A DNA stretch of 64,000 bases from an uncultured Veillonellaceae bacterium (GTDB taxonomy: Bacteria > Bacillota > Negativicutes > Veillonellales > Dialisteraceae): contig CATVYJ010000001.1 of NCBI GenBank assembly GCA_958348245.1, positions 251,179-315,178 of the forward strand, read 5' to 3'. This document shows positions 33,218 through 41,746 of this stretch, piece after piece. The notes beneath the pieces were generated by a model, which searched no databases, was not told where the DNA came from, and saw nothing but the letters and a program-made list of their open reading frames with translations. Within the stretch, counting starts at the first letter, position 1. Each line of letters begins with the position of its first letter. The position numbers and the translations under genes were made by a program.

Positions 33218-34336
33218 TCAGAGGTAGGAGAACACGTCCTCTGCGGTGGGATCTTCGACGACGGAAAGCTCCCAGCCGTTGTCCTCCGCGGCCTGGCGGA
33301 GGCGCGCCGCCATGCGGGGAATGATCATTTTTTCCGTATGGAAATGGCCTCCGTCTATAATGAGCAGCCCCATCGCCGCCGCTTCCTGCGCTTCGTGATA
33401 CTTCACGTCGCCGGTGAGGTAGAGATCGGCTCCGGCCGCTGCAGCGAGCCCCATGAATTCCGCGCCGGCTCCGCCGAGCACCGCCGCCCTGCGGACGGTT
33501 CTGTGGATCGGGCCGGCATATTTCGCCGCGGCGAGCCCCAGTTTTTCTTTCACATACCGTACGGCCTCTTCACCGCTCATGGCGCGGGGCAGCTCTCCTA
33601 CGCGGCCCATGCTGTCCCAGCGGCCTTCTCCGCGGAGCAGATAGAGATCCGCCACGGGCGTTTCATACGGATGCGCCGCGCGGACAGCCGCCATCACCTG
33701 CGGGATGGCGCTCTCCGGAAGGAAGGTCTCGAGCCGCACCTCGTCCGCTTCTTCCTCCCGGCCCTCGCTGCCAAGATAGGGATGCGCCCCCGCGCCGGGC
33801 ACGAACCGGCCCGTTCCGGCGGAGGAAAATGTGCACCGCGTATACGCTCCCATGATGCCGGCCCCCGCATCTGTCACAGCACGGCGCACCGCCTCCTCAT
33901 GTGCAGCCGGCACATAGACCACCAGTTTATACACCGCATCCTGATGCACGGGTACCAGCCCCGTGCGGTTTTCAAGCCCCAGCGCATCTGCCAGCGCGTC
34001 ATTCACGCCCTCCGCCGCGGTGTCCAGATTGGTATGCGCCGCAAAAGCCGTGATGCCATGCGACAGAAGATCCGCCAGCATCCGTCCCTTTTCCGTGCGC
34101 AGGTCCACCGTCTTCATCCCTTTGAAAAGAAAAGGATGATGCGACACGATCATGTCCACGCCGTGCGCCATGGCATAGTCCAGATTGGCCCGGGTCAGGT
34201 CCAGCGCCGTGAGAACCGTATGCACCGGCGCATCGGGACTGCCCGCCTGCAGGCCCGGGTGATCCCAGCTTTCCGCTAGAGCCGGCGGCGCCCAGGCGTC
34301 CATGAGATTCATAATGTCTTTGACTCGAATTTCCAT
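33218..34336 (-). CDS. Nif3-like dinuclear metal centre protein (YqfO type)
   Basis: A 372-residue member of the NIF3/DUF34 family with the central PII-like insertion that marks the YqfO subgroup. Metal-ligand motifs are MIVSHHPFLFKG, AAHTNLD and the C-terminal DGGHFHTE. The biochemical role is unsettled; related proteins have been linked to GTP cyclohydrolase I. It overlaps the end of trmK by 28 bases, the standard Firmicute pairing downstream of rpoD. Confidence 0.92.
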   Translation of the reverse strand: MEIRVKDIMNLMDAWAPPALAESWDHPGLQAGSPDAPVHTVLTALDLTRANLDYAMAHGVDMIVSHHPFLFKGMKTVDLRTEKGRMLADLLSHGITAFAAHTNLDTAAEGVNDALADALGLENRTGLVPVHQDAVYKLVVYVPAAHEEAVRRAVTDAGAGIMGAYTRCTFSSAGTGRFVPGAGAHPYLGSEGREEEADEVRLETFLPESAIPQVMAAVRAAHPYETPVADLYLLRGEGRWDSMGRVGELPRAMSGEEAVRYVKEKLGLAAAKYAGPIHRTVRRAAVLGGAGAEFMGLAAAAGADLYLTGDVKYHEAQEAAAMGLLIIDGGHFHTEKMIIPRMAARLRQAAEDNGWELSVVEDPTAEDVFSYL

Positions 34337-35019
34337 AGCAATGCCTCCAGTTCTTTCTTTTCTTTCTCTGCACGCCGGCGTTTCATCCGGTTCGTTTTAT
34401 TTAACGTGTCCTCCGCTACGCCCTGGATGGTCCACTCCCTTCTTCGGATCAGGCTGCGCAGAAAATCCGGAAAAAGCGGATCCCTCTTCCGGAACGCCAG
34501 AATCCCCGTTTCCGCTTCCAACGCCCCCAAAGGCGGCATCGTTCCGTGACGAACGAAAAGAATTTGATAGAGCTGCCGCTCTTCCGCCGCAAGCGTTTCC
34601 CCGCAGATGGCATAGCCATGATCGGCCAGCCAGAGCCGAAGATCTGCCGCATGGTTCTGCGGCTGCAGCACAAACCACTCCATCTGCGCCGCCGTTTCCC
34701 CGCCGTCTTCCAGAATCGAACGGATCATCAGGCCTCCCATGCCGGCGATGACCGCCCCGTCCGCTTCTCCCGGACGAACCGCCGCCAGGCCCGGACCGAT
34801 GCGTACCGATACGGCCTCCCCTGCCCGTTCCTTTCGGCAGTGCTCTTCCGCTCTCCGGGCCGGGCCCTCATGGATATCGGAAGCAATCGCCCGCTTCGCG
34901 CGGCCTGTCTGCAGCAGATACAGCGGCACATAGGCGTGGTCAGTCCCGATATCCGCCACGCACCGGCAGCAGGGCACATATCCTGCCACGGCGGACAATC
35001 TCGGCGTTAATGTAATCAT
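34309..35019 (-). CDS. trmK: tRNA m1A22 methyltransferase TrmK
   Basis: A 236-residue SAM-dependent methyltransferase. The SAM site is CVADIGTDHAYVPLYLLQTG, followed by IAGMGGLMIRSILEDGG and the LQPQNHAADLRLWL segment typical of TrmK/YqfN. The start at ATG 35019 with GAGGAG upstream avoids an extension that would run through the tRNA gene. It is co-transcribed with the Nif3-family gene. Confidence 0.93.
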   Translation of the reverse strand: MITLTPRLSAVAGYVPCCRCVADIGTDHAYVPLYLLQTGRAKRAIASDIHEGPARRAEEHCRKERAGEAVSVRIGPGLAAVRPGEADGAVIAGMGGLMIRSILEDGGETAAQMEWFVLQPQNHAADLRLWLADHGYAICGETLAAEERQLYQILFVRHGTMPPLGALEAETGILAFRKRDPLFPDFLRSLIRRREWTIQGVAEDTLNKTNRMKRRRAEKEKKELEALLWKFESKTL

Positions 35020-35056
35020 AGGATCTCCTCTCCATAGGCGGCCCCGCGGCCGCACA

Positions 35057-35087
35057 GAAAAAGGCTGAAGCCTCTGCTCCAGCCTTG
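35057..35087 (-). terminator. Intrinsic terminator after the tRNA gene
   Basis: Minus-strand AAGGCTGGAGC-AGAG-GCTTCAGCCTT hairpin followed by TTTTTC. It lies between the tRNA and trmK, so trmK may rely on readthrough or on its own start. Confidence 0.85.
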
Positions 35088-35097
35088 CTGTATCCGT

Positions 35098-35172
35098 TGG
35101 TGGGCCCACCAGGGTTCGAACCTGGGACCAACCGGTTATGAGCCGGCGGCTCTGCCGCTGAGCTATAGGCCC
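35098..35172 (-). tRNA. tRNA with anticodon CAU (Met elongator or Ile2)
   Basis: 75 bases including encoded CCA. Acceptor arms GGGCCTA and TGGGCCC pair with one wobble; the TTCGAAC loop and D-arm AGCTCAGCGGCAGAGC are intact. The anticodon loop is CTCATAA. In Bacillus a CTCATAA loop marks the Ile2 tRNA whose C34 is converted to lysidine, while elongator Met has TTCATAC, so Ile2 is favoured but not proven. Confidence 0.93.
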
Positions 35173-35191
35173 ACTGCGCACCAATATTTGT

Positions 35192-35220
35192 ATTTTATCA
35201 ATTCGTCTATGGTTCGTCAA
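35192..35220 (-). promoter_or_regulatory. Promoter of the tRNA gene
   Basis: Minus-strand -35 TTGACG (35220-35215) and -10 TAAAAT (35197-35192), spacing 17. Confidence 0.8.
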
Positions 35221-35231
35221 GAAACCGCCCT

Positions 35232-36368
35232 TTACTGGCTCATGAGATTGCGCGCAGACTTCTTCAGCTTTGACAGCGCTTTGCCTTCGATCTGACGGAT
35301 GCGTTCCCTCGTCACATCAAAATAGCGTCCCACTTCCTCCAGGGTGCGGGGTTTGCCGTCGCGCAGTCCGAAGCGCAGCTCCAGCACGCTCCGCTCCCGC
35401 TCAGACAGGCCGTTCAGCATGTCATCGATCTGTTCCCGCAGGAGGATCGACCCGGCGGCATCGTCCGGCGCGACCGCTTTCTGATCCTCAATGAAATCGC
35501 CGAGATGCGAATCCTCCTTCTCTCCGATGGGCGTTTCCAGCGAAATCGGATCCTGTGCGATTTTTTTCACTTCCCGGATCTTGTCTTCGCTCACTCCCAT
35601 GCGCTGCGCCAGCTCTTCCACTGTCGCTTCCCGCCCTTTCTCCTGCAGGAGCTGGCGGGAAATGCGGTTCAGCTTATTGATGGTCTCCACCATGTGCACC
35701 GGCACGCGGATGGTGCGCGCCTGATCGGCGATGGCCCGCGTAATGGCCTGCCGGATCCACCACGTGGCATAGGTGCTGAATTTGTACCCTTTTTTGTAGT
35801 CAAATTTATCCACCGCCTTGAGCAGGCCGAGATTGCCCTCCTGAATGAGATCGAGAAACTGCAGTCCCCGTCCGAGATATTTCTTTGCGATGGATACCAC
35901 CAGCCGAAGGTTGGCGTCAGACAATTTCTTCTTCGCCCGCGCGGCGCGAATCCGATCTTCTTCTGTCGCACCGGCCAGCGTTCCCTGCTCGATGAGCGCA
36001 GCCAGCCGGATTTCCTCTTCCGCCGTCAGGAGCGGCACTGCTCCGATTTCTTTCAGATACATGCGGACCGGATCGTCGATGGTAACGGATTCCGGCACGG
36101 AGAGATCCAGTTCTTCCTCTTCGCCGTCTTCTTCCTCTTCCGCCGCTTCGTCTTCGTCGTTTTCCTCGTCAGCAGGTTCTTCTTCAAAGAGAATCTCCAG
36201 ATGCAGGGTATGGAGCGCCTCATAAATCGCATCCTGTTCCTGCGCCGTCAGATGTCTGGCTTCGATGAGACGGATGATTTCCCGGTTGGGCAGCAGGCCG
36301 TCCGCGGTTTCCTTCTTTTTCAGGATTTCCACCCACTGCGCCAGTGCGGCTGTATGTTTTTCTTTCAT
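35232..36368 (-). CDS. rpoD: RNA polymerase primary sigma factor (sigma A)
   Basis: The 378-residue housekeeping sigma factor. After a short N-terminal region there is a strongly acidic run (about 62-88), then region 1.2 ([12 protein letters not shown]), region 2 with [15 protein letters not shown], region 3 and region 4.2 ([21 protein letters not shown]). ATG at 36368 lies 5 bases after the dnaG stop; upstream open sequence is inside dnaG. Regions 2.4 and 4.2 look canonical, consistent with the TATAAT and TTGACA-like promoters seen throughout the window. Confidence 0.97.
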   Translation of the reverse strand: MKEKHTAALAQWVEILKKKETADGLLPNREIIRLIEARHLTAQEQDAIYEALHTLHLEILFEEEPADEENDEDEAAEEEEDGEEEELDLSVPESVTIDDPVRMYLKEIGAVPLLTAEEEIRLAALIEQGTLAGATEEDRIRAARAKKKLSDANLRLVVSIAKKYLGRGLQFLDLIQEGNLGLLKAVDKFDYKKGYKFSTYATWWIRQAITRAIADQARTIRVPVHMVETINKLNRISRQLLQEKGREATVEELAQRMGVSEDKIREVKKIAQDPISLETPIGEKEDSHLGDFIEDQKAVAPDDAAGSILLREQIDDMLNGLSERERSVLELRFGLRDGKPRTLEEVGRYFDVTRERIRQIEGKALSKLKKSARNLMSQ

Positions 36369-36373
36369 AGGGT

Positions 36374-38167
36374 TCACCCCGAAGTTTTCTTTTGCAGTTC
36401 CCGAATTTCCCGGGTAAGCTGAATGCACGCCAGCATTTCCGCCCGGGAGGCTTCCGGATTTTCCTGAGAAAGCGCGCTCGCTTTCTCCGTATGCATGCGA
36501 TATTGTTTCTGCAGTGCGCCCAGCTTCAACGGACGCACAAATTCTTCCCACGGGACAGATACCGCTTCGCTGTCCCGCATGACGAGGGCTGCCAGCGCCT
36601 CCGCATCGTCCTGTCCGAGTTTCTGCCGGATGCTCTTGTCCGACAGCGTCAGCCCTTCCGCTTCCGCCGCTTTCATGGCGTCCGCCAGCCGTTGGCAGAA
36701 CGGCGAATCATAGGCGAAATCCTTCATTTCTTCCCATCGGGAAGGGTACACATGATACTGCAGGCAATACTGAAGGAATCCTTCTTCCAGCCGTTCCTGC
36801 TTCTGCGCCTCCCGGCTGGCCGTCTCCGGTTCGGGCTCCCGGGGAGAGATGTAGATGCGTGATTTGTTTTTGCTCACATACCGCGTAGCCTCGCTTCGGA
36901 TCAGCCCTTCATCGAGGCGCATGGCCCGCGCCATTTTCCGGATATATGAATTCATGAGGAAGGAATCCTCCCTCGCGGCCAGCACGGAAAACATCTCCTG
37001 CAGAATATGCTGCTGGCCCTCAAGAGACGTGGCATCATACTGCCTGAGAAGCGATGCCAGCAGATAATCCAGCGCAGGCTGCGCCTGCCGCACGGCTTCC
37101 AGATAGGCTTCGCCGCCGTGCAGATTGACGAATTCGTCCGGATCTTTTCCTTCGCCCACACGGGCCACCCGGATTTTCAGTCCCACCTCTCCGGCGATCT
37201 CCAGCGCGCGGCGCGTGGCGTTCTGCCCGGCGGCGTCCATATCATAGCTGAAAATCACTTCGTCAGCGTACCGTTTCAGGAGACGCGCCTGCTCGATGGT
37301 AAACGCCGTCCCGAGAGACGCCACCGCGTTCGTTACGCCGTGCGCATGGAGGGAGATCGCGTCCATGTACCCTTCCACCATGATGACCTGCCGGGTCTCC
37401 CGGATTTTCGGCAGTGCCTGATAAAGAGCAAACAGAAGCCGCCGTTTGTTGAAGATGGGCGTTTCCGGTGAATTGAGATATTTCGGCCTGCCGTCATCCA
37501 GCACGCGTCCGCCGAAAGCCACCGGCCTGCCCCGCAGATTCAGAATAGGAAACATACAGCGGTTGCGGAACATATCGAAATACCGCCCGTTTGCCTGTCC
37601 CACGAGCCCCGCGTCCAGCAGCGTCTTCGGCGCGAAATGTTTCTTCCGGGTAAAATCGCGGAACAACCGGTCCCACTCGGGCGGCGCGTATCCCAGTTTG
37701 AATGAGGCAATGGTATCCGCGGCGAGATGCCGTTTCTGAAAATAGGCGAGTCCCGCCTGGCCCATGCGCGTCTTTGTGAGGCAGTTGTGAAAATACTCCG
37801 CGGCAAGAGCCGCCGCGTCATACAGCGCCGCCGTCTCCGCCTGCTTCTTCCTCTCCTCTTCGGATACTTCCTCTTCCGGCAGATCGATATGCGCCATCTC
37901 AGCCAGCCGCTCCACCGCTTCAGGAAATGTCAGATTTTCCATTTTCTGCACAAAAGTAAACACATTGCCCGCGGCATGACAGCCGAAACAGTAGTACAGC
38001 CCTTTGTCCGGAGAAACGGAAAAAGAAGGCGTCTTTTCATGGTGAAAAGGACAGCACGCCCAGTATCGTCCGCCCTTTTTCTTCAGCGGAATGTACGAAC
38101 CAATCACATCCGCAATGTTGAGACTGTCCGACACCCGCTGCAAAAAATCCGCTCCAAAATATCTCAT
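36374..38167 (-). CDS. dnaG: DNA primase
   Basis: Synthesises RNA primers for replication. The 597 residues have the CHC2 zinc finger ([11 protein letters not shown] ... [11 protein letters not shown]), the TOPRIM core with [13 protein letters not shown] and SYDMDAAG, and a C-terminal helicase-interaction region. ATG at 38167 ([14 protein letters not shown]) is the family start. It forms the dnaG-rpoD unit usual in bacteria. Confidence 0.97.
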   Translation of the reverse strand: MRYFGADFLQRVSDSLNIADVIGSYIPLKKKGGRYWACCPFHHEKTPSFSVSPDKGLYYCFGCHAAGNVFTFVQKMENLTFPEAVERLAEMAHIDLPEEEVSEEERKKQAETAALYDAAALAAEYFHNCLTKTRMGQAGLAYFQKRHLAADTIASFKLGYAPPEWDRLFRDFTRKKHFAPKTLLDAGLVGQANGRYFDMFRNRCMFPILNLRGRPVAFGGRVLDDGRPKYLNSPETPIFNKRRLLFALYQALPKIRETRQVIMVEGYMDAISLHAHGVTNAVASLGTAFTIEQARLLKRYADEVIFSYDMDAAGQNATRRALEIAGEVGLKIRVARVGEGKDPDEFVNLHGGEAYLEAVRQAQPALDYLLASLLRQYDATSLEGQQHILQEMFSVLAAREDSFLMNSYIRKMARAMRLDEGLIRSEATRYVSKNKSRIYISPREPEPETASREAQKQERLEEGFLQYCLQYHVYPSRWEEMKDFAYDSPFCQRLADAMKAAEAEGLTLSDKSIRQKLGQDDAEALAALVMRDSEAVSVPWEEFVRPLKLGALQKQYRMHTEKASALSQENPEASRAEMLACIQLTREIRELQKKTSG

Positions 38168-38213
38168 TGCGCTTTTCTCCGTATCCGGTTCCGGCAAAAC
38201 TGCCGGAGCCGAT

Positions 38214-38252
38214 GAAAAAAACTGACAAGCCCGCTTCAAGAATTGTCAGTTT
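38214..38252 (-). terminator. Intrinsic terminator after the ATP-grasp gene
   Basis: Minus-strand AAACTGACAA ... TTGTCAGTTT hairpin with a T7 tail, 26 bases downstream of the gene at 38278. A second GC-rich hairpin (GGCTCCGGCA / TGCCGGAACC) follows before dnaG. Confidence 0.85.
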
Positions 38253-38277
38253 GTCTATCCATGCGAAACCAGGAACG

Positions 38278-39009
38278 TCACTGTTCCTTTCCCGCCGCTT
38301 CTTTTGTCAGTTCCTGCCACCGCGCGGTAAGCAGCTTCACATATTTTTCCGGAGCCAGTCCGAAACTGCGCAGCACATAGCCGTCGCTCGCTTCCACAAG
38401 AAGCGTCCGTCCGTCGTCTGTCACGCCGAAATCCAGCGCATACCCGCAGGGCGCGCTGTGAAAGGCCGCCACCGCCGCCTTCATCCGTTCCACATCAGGG
38501 AAAAGATCCCACCGTCCGGCATAGGGATTGAGCCCTATGATTTCTCCGTGAAGCACCCACAGGCGCCATTCCGAGAGAAAATTCACCTTTTCGCTGCACC
38601 AGACGGGAATATCTTCCAGTCCCCCGCCCAGCTTGATGAGATCCTCCGATTTATCCAGCACCGTGCCGGAAAACCGCTTGACATCCCAGATGGGCTTCAC
38701 GAAGACATGCCAGCTGTCCGCATGGCTGGTGATGGAAAACAGCGTGGATTTCCAGATTTTCCGGCCGAGAAAATCCCGCAGCTCTTCCGGATAATCCAGC
38801 GGCGTCAGATGGATGCCCATCCGGTCCATAGCCACTTCCACATCGTCAAGCGTACCTACGATCAGATCTTCCGGCGCATTATCTTCAATGGAATACACCG
38901 CCTTGTACGGAATGAAAGGAATATCCAGGGCGGAACAACCCGTATACACATCAAAGCAATTCTGATTGAAAAATTCTCCTGTGTGCCGAATCCGGATATA
39001 CACTTTCAT
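38278..39009 (-). CDS. ATP-grasp domain protein (R2K clade/DUF4343-like)
   Basis: A 243-residue protein with the layout of the R2K ATP-grasp group: an N-terminal sensing part, a core with WHVFVKPIWDVKRFSG, the segment SEWRLWVLHGEIIG and a C-terminal YALDFGVTDDGRTLLVEASDG carrying acidic metal ligands. ATP-grasp enzymes ligate carboxylates to amines or other nucleophiles; the substrate here is unknown. It stands alone between its own promoter and a strong terminator, upstream of dnaG. Assignment rests on motif pattern, not on a search. Confidence 0.8.
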   Translation of the reverse strand: MKVYIRIRHTGEFFNQNCFDVYTGCSALDIPFIPYKAVYSIEDNAPEDLIVGTLDDVEVAMDRMGIHLTPLDYPEELRDFLGRKIWKSTLFSITSHADSWHVFVKPIWDVKRFSGTVLDKSEDLIKLGGGLEDIPVWCSEKVNFLSEWRLWVLHGEIIGLNPYAGRWDLFPDVERMKAAVAAFHSAPCGYALDFGVTDDGRTLLVEASDGYVLRSFGLAPEKYVKLLTARWQELTKEAAGKEQ

Positions 39010-39056
39010 AGGTCCACCTCATTGGTACATGATGATAGATTTTAGCTATATTTTTT

Positions 39057-39065
39057 ATTATACCA
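39057..39065 (-). promoter_or_regulatory. Extended -10 promoter of the ATP-grasp gene
   Basis: Minus-strand TG-G-TATAAT about 50 bases upstream of the start codon, in AT-rich sequence. Confidence 0.6.
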
Positions 39066-39129
39066 TAAAGGGGGTAATTTGAGCACGTAAAGAAAAATGT
39101 CAGATTTTGGCGGCGCGGACGATTTCCGG

Positions 39130-39155
39130 AAAAGAAAAAGGAGTCCGAAGACTCC
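39130..39155 (-). terminator. Intrinsic terminator after uppP
   Basis: Minus-strand GGAGTC-TTCG-GACTCC hairpin with a very stable UUCG tetraloop and a T-rich tail. Confidence 0.92.
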
Positions 39156-39161
39156 TCCGCA

Positions 39162-39956
39162 TTACAGAAAGAAATACGCGTACGATACGGCGGCCACGAC
39201 AAAACGATAGTAGGCGAATCCCGACAGCGTCGATTTATTCAGGAATTTCAGGAACCAGAGAATGGAAATATAGGCCACGGCAAACGATGTGATAAACCCC
39301 ACGGCCAGTATGCCCACGTCGTCCAGAGACAATTTATCCGCCACTTTCAGCAGATCGTACGAGCAGGCCAGAAACATGAGAGGCACCGCCATGATGAAGG
39401 AAAAATCCGCCGCCGCCTTGCGGGAAATTCCGAGAAGAAGCCCCCCTGCGATGGTGCTGCCGCTTCTGGAAAATCCCGGCCAGAGAGACAGACACTGAAA
39501 CAGCCCCATCTGAAGCGCTTTGGTGGTGGTGATTTCATCCACATCCTGAATCCGGAACGCTTTCCGCATTTTCTCTGCAAAAATCATGAAGCAGCCACCG
39601 ATGATAAGGCCGATGATCACCGTAAATGGTCCGAAGAGATAACTCTTGATCAGGCCGTGGCAGAGAAGCCCCACCAGACAGGCCGGAAACATGGCTACCG
39701 CCAGATTGAGGCAGGATGCCCCCCTGGTGCGGAACCAGTTTTCCCGCCGCACCATCTGGACAAATTTTTCCTTGTAGACCAGCACCACCGACAGAATGGC
39801 CCCGAACTGGATGAACACGTCGAAAAGATCGGCCAGTTCGCCGGTGAAGCCGAGCATGTGTCCCACGAGGATCAAATGCCCCGTACTGGATACCGGAATA
39901 TATTCCGTCAGCCCCTCCACAATCCCCACAATCAGCGCGCATACATAGTCGTACAT
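39162..39956 (-). CDS. uppP: Undecaprenyl-diphosphatase
   Basis: Integral membrane phosphatase of 264 residues that recycles the lipid carrier for peptidoglycan; overproduction gives bacitracin resistance in other species, hence bacA. The two active-site motifs are present: EGLTEYIPVSSTGHLIL near the N-terminus and PGFSRSGSTIAGG in the middle. Several hydrophobic helices span the rest. It follows a NUDIX gene with 2 bases between. Confidence 0.96.
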   Translation of the reverse strand: MYDYVCALIVGIVEGLTEYIPVSSTGHLILVGHMLGFTGELADLFDVFIQFGAILSVVLVYKEKFVQMVRRENWFRTRGASCLNLAVAMFPACLVGLLCHGLIKSYLFGPFTVIIGLIIGGCFMIFAEKMRKAFRIQDVDEITTTKALQMGLFQCLSLWPGFSRSGSTIAGGLLLGISRKAAADFSFIMAVPLMFLACSYDLLKVADKLSLDDVGILAVGFITSFAVAYISILWFLKFLNKSTLSGFAYYRFVVAAVSYAYFFL

Positions 39957-39958
39957 AC

Positions 39959-40477
39959 TTACTCCTTCAGCAGATGTTCTTTCACAAGGCGGCGGATCAC
40001 CAGCCGGTCCGTTTCAAAGGCCAGCGCCGGCAGATGGGACGCACGGAAAAAGCGTACTTCCGACACGTCGTCTCCGCCGCGGCAGAATCCGCCCCGGACG
40101 CGCGTCAGAAACCACGTGCCCGTGGTGTGCGCCGCCGGTTCATGAAAATTGGAATACACGTCATACACACTCGCCGGTTCGACCCAGAATCCGATCTCTT
40201 CTCTCATTTCCCGGACCAGTGCCTGGCGAATATCTTCATTATACTCTACATGTCCACAGGGAATACACCATTTTCCTTCCCGGGTCTCGCCCCGGGCGCG
40301 ACGTCCCAGCAGAAGCCGGCCGTCCGGAGACAGGATGATCCCCGCTACGCCGGCGGTAGGATTTTCATAGGAAATTTTTCCGCACCTGCTGCAGCGGAGC
40401 CGGTACGCCCCCTGAGTCCACACTCTGGACAGAGGCGCGCCGCACCACGGGCAGAAGGCTTTCCCCGTCGTATCCAT
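39959..40477 (-). CDS. NUDIX hydrolase with zinc ribbon
   Basis: A 172-residue hydrolase. An N-terminal zinc ribbon (CPWCGAPL ... CSRCGKI) precedes the Nudix domain; the Nudix box starts at GHVEYNEDIRQALV and ends REMREEIGF, matching GX5EX7REUXEEXGU. The ribbon recalls NudC-type NADH pyrophosphatases, but the protein is shorter and substrate is not predictable. ATG at 40477 shares one base with the upstream stop; a GTG one codon earlier is possible. Confidence 0.9.
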   Translation of the reverse strand: MDTTGKAFCPWCGAPLSRVWTQGAYRLRCSRCGKISYENPTAGVAGIILSPDGRLLLGRRARGETREGKWCIPCGHVEYNEDIRQALVREMREEIGFWVEPASVYDVYSNFHEPAAHTTGTWFLTRVRGGFCRGGDDVSEVRFFRASHLPALAFETDRLVIRRLVKEHLLKE

Positions 40478-41604
40478 CACAGCGCCTCCGAATGGTTTTT
40501 CATGCGCACCGAACGGATCCGCTCCAGCGCCGGCGCGAGCGGATCGGGAATCTGCGGATTCCGCATGGCTACAATATTCTGCACGGTTTTCTCCGTTTCA
40601 TTCATGTAGAATATCAGAACCAGCTTCCTGTCCTCAGAAAAATAAATATACGCGCTCTGCGGATGAGGTTCGGCCAGATTCATTTCCAGTTTCTGCGGCG
40701 CACCGTAAAGGGCTTCCACCGTGGACTGCTGATCCCCGATGGATACGCCCCTCCGGGTCACCATGGAACTGTCTGTAATGAACAGAGAGGAAATCCGATG
40801 CGTCTTCGCATCCATGCGCACGCCGAAGCCGGGATACTGCCAGATTTCCTCTTCCGGATTGACGGCCTTCTTTTCCCAGATCATCCAGGAGTGCTCCTGA
40901 AACGTCCCATTCACACGATACCCGGCAATCTGAAAGTCTTCCCCGGAAAAGCGCTGCCCCGGCGTCCGATGGTCCGTCTGCCCTTCCGGCAGCATCGTCC
41001 CTGCCCAGGCAAGCGTTACCGCAGAAATCCGATTGTCTTCGACGGTAAAAACGAGCTGCTGCCCGTCCGTTTCATACAGCAGATACAGCAGCTGTTTCGG
41101 GCCGTCCCAGTAGACCCGGCTAGGCTCGCCGTACACGCGCGCCGCATTCTCCCGGCTGCTTCCCACGGCAATTCCCCGGACGGTGGGCTTTCCCGGAGCC
41201 GTAACGGAAATCTGCGCCGCCCCCGCCGAGGGCCATTTCCGCTCCATCTCGAGGTCCGGCCGCGCCGCGTAGGTATAGGCGGTCTCTGAAAGGAAACGAA
41301 CGGCGAGGCCCTCCCACTGCGCCTCGCGCCATACAGACCGGCTGTTTTCTTTTTCCGCCTCTCCCAGAATGCCGCGCGCAGTTTCCGGCGATGCGCCCAG
41401 CCGGAGGCCGGCCAGCGTCAGATCAGCCGCGGAAAGAGGCGCGCCGTCTATGTCCCGGACGCCGTCCTTCCCTGCGCCCGTTTCCTCCGCAGGCGCGCCG
41501 GAAAGAGTCTCCGCCGTCTCTGCCGGAAGGGTCTCCGCTGCGGCAGAGGCCGTTCCCATCCCCAGCAGAAGGGCGGCACACAGCGCATAATATACAAATT
41601 TCAT
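40477..41604 (-). CDS. Exported protein with repeated domains, unknown function
   Basis: A 375-residue protein with a cleavable signal peptide (residues 1-24, ending SAAAE). I see two to three copies of a roughly 80-residue module. Each has G-[IV]-x-[IV]-G-x-S-x-x-x-[AV] then YG-[EA]-P, a YxYE/YIYF strand and a closing hydrophobic strand. Examples start at LRLGASPETARGILGE, RGIAVGSSRENAARVYGEP and RGVSIGDQQSTVEALYGAP. This is the manner of SmpA/CAP-associated-like domains. It is translationally coupled to the NUDIX gene and has a TTGACA promoter. Confidence 0.8.
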   Translation of the reverse strand: MKFVYYALCAALLLGMGTASAAAETLPAETAETLSGAPAEETGAGKDGVRDIDGAPLSAADLTLAGLRLGASPETARGILGEAEKENSRSVWREAQWEGLAVRFLSETAYTYAARPDLEMERKWPSAGAAQISVTAPGKPTVRGIAVGSSRENAARVYGEPSRVYWDGPKQLLYLLYETDGQQLVFTVEDNRISAVTLAWAGTMLPEGQTDHRTPGQRFSGEDFQIAGYRVNGTFQEHSWMIWEKKAVNPEEEIWQYPGFGVRMDAKTHRISSLFITDSSMVTRRGVSIGDQQSTVEALYGAPQKLEMNLAEPHPQSAYIYFSEDRKLVLIFYMNETEKTVQNIVAMRNPQIPDPLAPALERIRSVRMKNHSEAL

Positions 41605-41663
41605 ACATCCTCCCCAGGATTCGATGGTCCAAATCCGAAATTTTCTGGATAAACTTTCCTATC

Positions 41664-41692
41664 ATTATTACCGGACGCCCGCATGCTGTCAA
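41664..41692 (-). promoter_or_regulatory. Promoter of the exported-protein/NUDIX/uppP unit
   Basis: Minus-strand perfect -35 TTGACA (41692-41687) and -10 AATAAT (41669-41664), spacing 17. Confidence 0.65.
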
Positions 41693-41701
41693 GCGGCGCA
41701 A

Positions 41702-41731
41702 ACAAAAAGCACCGGCTGTATGCTCCGGTGC
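41702..41731 (-). terminator. Intrinsic terminator after the aminotransferase
   Basis: Minus-strand GCACCGG ... CCGGTGC hairpin with a TTTTTGTTTG tail, 15 bases beyond the stop codon. Confidence 0.88.
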
Positions 41732-41746
41732 TCTGCCGCCAAAAAC

